Assembly: GCA_043739385.1 (NCBI GenBank)
Contig: JAYUED010000080.1
Coordinates: 1-5,218 of the forward strand
Direction of reading: 5' to 3'
Length of the DNA stretch: 5,218 nt
Origin: Defluviibacillus sp043739385
GTDB taxonomy: Bacteria; Pseudomonadota; Gammaproteobacteria; Burkholderiales; Burkholderiaceae_C
Positions within the stretch are counted from its first letter, which is position 1. Each line of letters opens with the position of its first letter. The notes below the pieces were generated by a model. That model ran no database searches. It saw only the letters and a program-made list of their open reading frames with translations, and had not been told where the DNA came from. A program made the translations under genes and the position numbers. Positions 4,660 through 5,218 of the stretch are shown here, in pieces.

Positions 4660-5014
4660 AACTTGCCGTTTGTTGCCACATTCTGGCCCATCAAAACCTT
4701 GGCCAAACCGCGCCCATAGCTGCTCTCACATAAAACTCTTGGCATCGTCACAGGCATACCAGTTGCAGAAAAGGGAGCATGCTGGCTAACATGGCGCGCG
4801 CTTTGAAATCGAATGAAGGCGCACTGCCACCACGTGTACTATAAGTCAGCGTCGTGAAAAAATCTACTCATGAGCCTGATTTGGAAACTTGCAGAATACT
4901 ACTTAAATTGTAGCTACTTATGTATATCCGACAAGGGCTAGAGGCCATTTCAATGTCAAAATCCGTTGGAAATGGCTCCGGAGCGTCCCCAATGCCCAAA
5001 CCAAGCAATGCAAA
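4637..5014. repeat. Diverged ~375-bp direct repeat, copy 2
   Basis: This aligns with copy 1 (about 1905-2281) in the same orientation; shared anchors include CTCCAAAACTTG (4654), CTTGGCATCGTCAC (4738), CAGCGTCGTGAAAAA, ACAAGGGCTAGAGGCCATT and CAAACCAAGC (4997). It sits immediately upstream of the AraC/GyrI gene, as copy 1 sits upstream of the ABM gene. Frames crossing it on either strand are not credible genes. In copy 2 the final GCAAAGGC (5006-5014 region) marks the end of clear similarity, with no recognisable transposase after it. Confidence 0.8.
4896..4949. repeat. Short hairpin repeat, Comamonadaceae-type, copy B
   Basis: Arms TAGCTACTT (4911-4919) and AAGGGCTA (4933-4940) form the same imperfect hairpin as copy A, followed by GAGGCCATTT. 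The competing GTATAGC/GCTATAC hairpin of copy A is absent here. It lies inside the larger repeat copy 2. Confidence 0.6.
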
Positions 5015-5218
5015 GGCGGCGAGCAGTGTGCACGCCGCTCGCCACCTCGCCCACCAACTCGGTACTCTGCTCCCAAGGCAAGGAAGGGAAATCGATTCCA
5101 GCCAAGACGCGGCCAAGACAACACCGAAGTTTCAGAGCAAAGGATATTCAGCGCTGCCCAGCACCGGTGCGCGTCCCTTGGAACGGCAAGCTGGACCCCG
5201 TCGCTTCAAGCCGCTCTG
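5015..5218. other. Unassigned right-hand tail, no recognised gene
   Basis: No family was recognised on either strand. On the plus strand ATG 4993, with GGAG nine bases upstream, opens a frame that stays open to the window edge (75 codons), beginning MPKPSNAKAASSVHAARHLA. Its composition is low-complexity and it starts inside the repeat, so a real gene is doubtful. The stretch also contains the perfect palindrome GCACCGGTGC (5161-5170) and a 14-base match to one attC arm (5169-5182). Confidence 0.3.

Noticed and set aside
4868..5116. Minus-strand 82-residue frame with a hydrophobic stretch
   Set aside because: Half of it is repeat copy 2 and the rest has no recognisable domain or ribosome-binding site; the hydrophobic run follows from GC-rich antisense sequence.
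1..5218. CRISPR array, tRNA or rRNA genes
   Set aside because: No regularly spaced repeat series with spacers and no tRNA- or rRNA-like stretch was seen on either strand.

Overview
The window reads as an accessory, gene-graveyard stretch from a betaproteobacterium, most likely Burkholderiales/Comamonadaceae. Two lines of evidence support this. A hairpin repeat of the form TAGCTRCTT...AAGGGCTAGAGGCC occurs twice (about 2156-2213 and 4896-4949) and resembles, from memory, a repeat common in Acidovorax/Polaromonas/Rhodoferax-type genomes. The protein families and codon usage also fit. The species cannot be named from the sequence.

Layout. Positions 1-95 carry two tandem 21-22 bp repeats that look like the end of an IS21-family element. 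They abut the 3' remnant of a small LTXXQ-like gene (about 96-273, +), followed by a three-helix membrane protein (296-~620, +). That protein runs head-on into the first ~70 codons of a NylB/beta-lactamase-type serine hydrolase (846-~625, -); both lose their 3' ends at the same join. An apparently intact leftward operon follows: an antibiotic-biosynthesis-monooxygenase (ABM) domain protein (1855-1484) and a four-helix membrane protein (1464-1006).

Upstream of that operon lies copy 1 of a diverged ~375 bp direct repeat (about 1905-2281). Then comes an internal fragment of an ISAzo13-family transposase (about 2261-2701, +), joined exactly to the 5' half of a RidA-family gene (2895-2701, -) that also carries an in-frame TAG. 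Next are an intact DUF1801 gene (3397-2963, -), a well-formed solo attC site (3584-3646) and an AraC/GyrI-like regulator gene (4615-3683, -) interrupted by one in-frame TGA. Copy 2 of the repeat (about 4637-5014) lies upstream of the regulator. The last ~200 bases hold no recognised gene.

How it fits together. The two repeat copies place a similar promoter-like module, a TTGGAG -35 with an inverted repeat in the spacer, in front of the ABM operon and the AraC/GyrI regulator, so the two may share or once have shared control. The attC orientation agrees with the leftward genes and suggests that the regulator and DUF1801 genes passed through an integron cassette array. No integrase and no second convincing attC are visible. 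The main story is mosaic decay: five broken or truncated genes plus two IS remnants in 5.2 kb. I do not see a complete new multi-gene system. The features most worth a second look are the duplicated control region, the attC site and the single-stop regulator.
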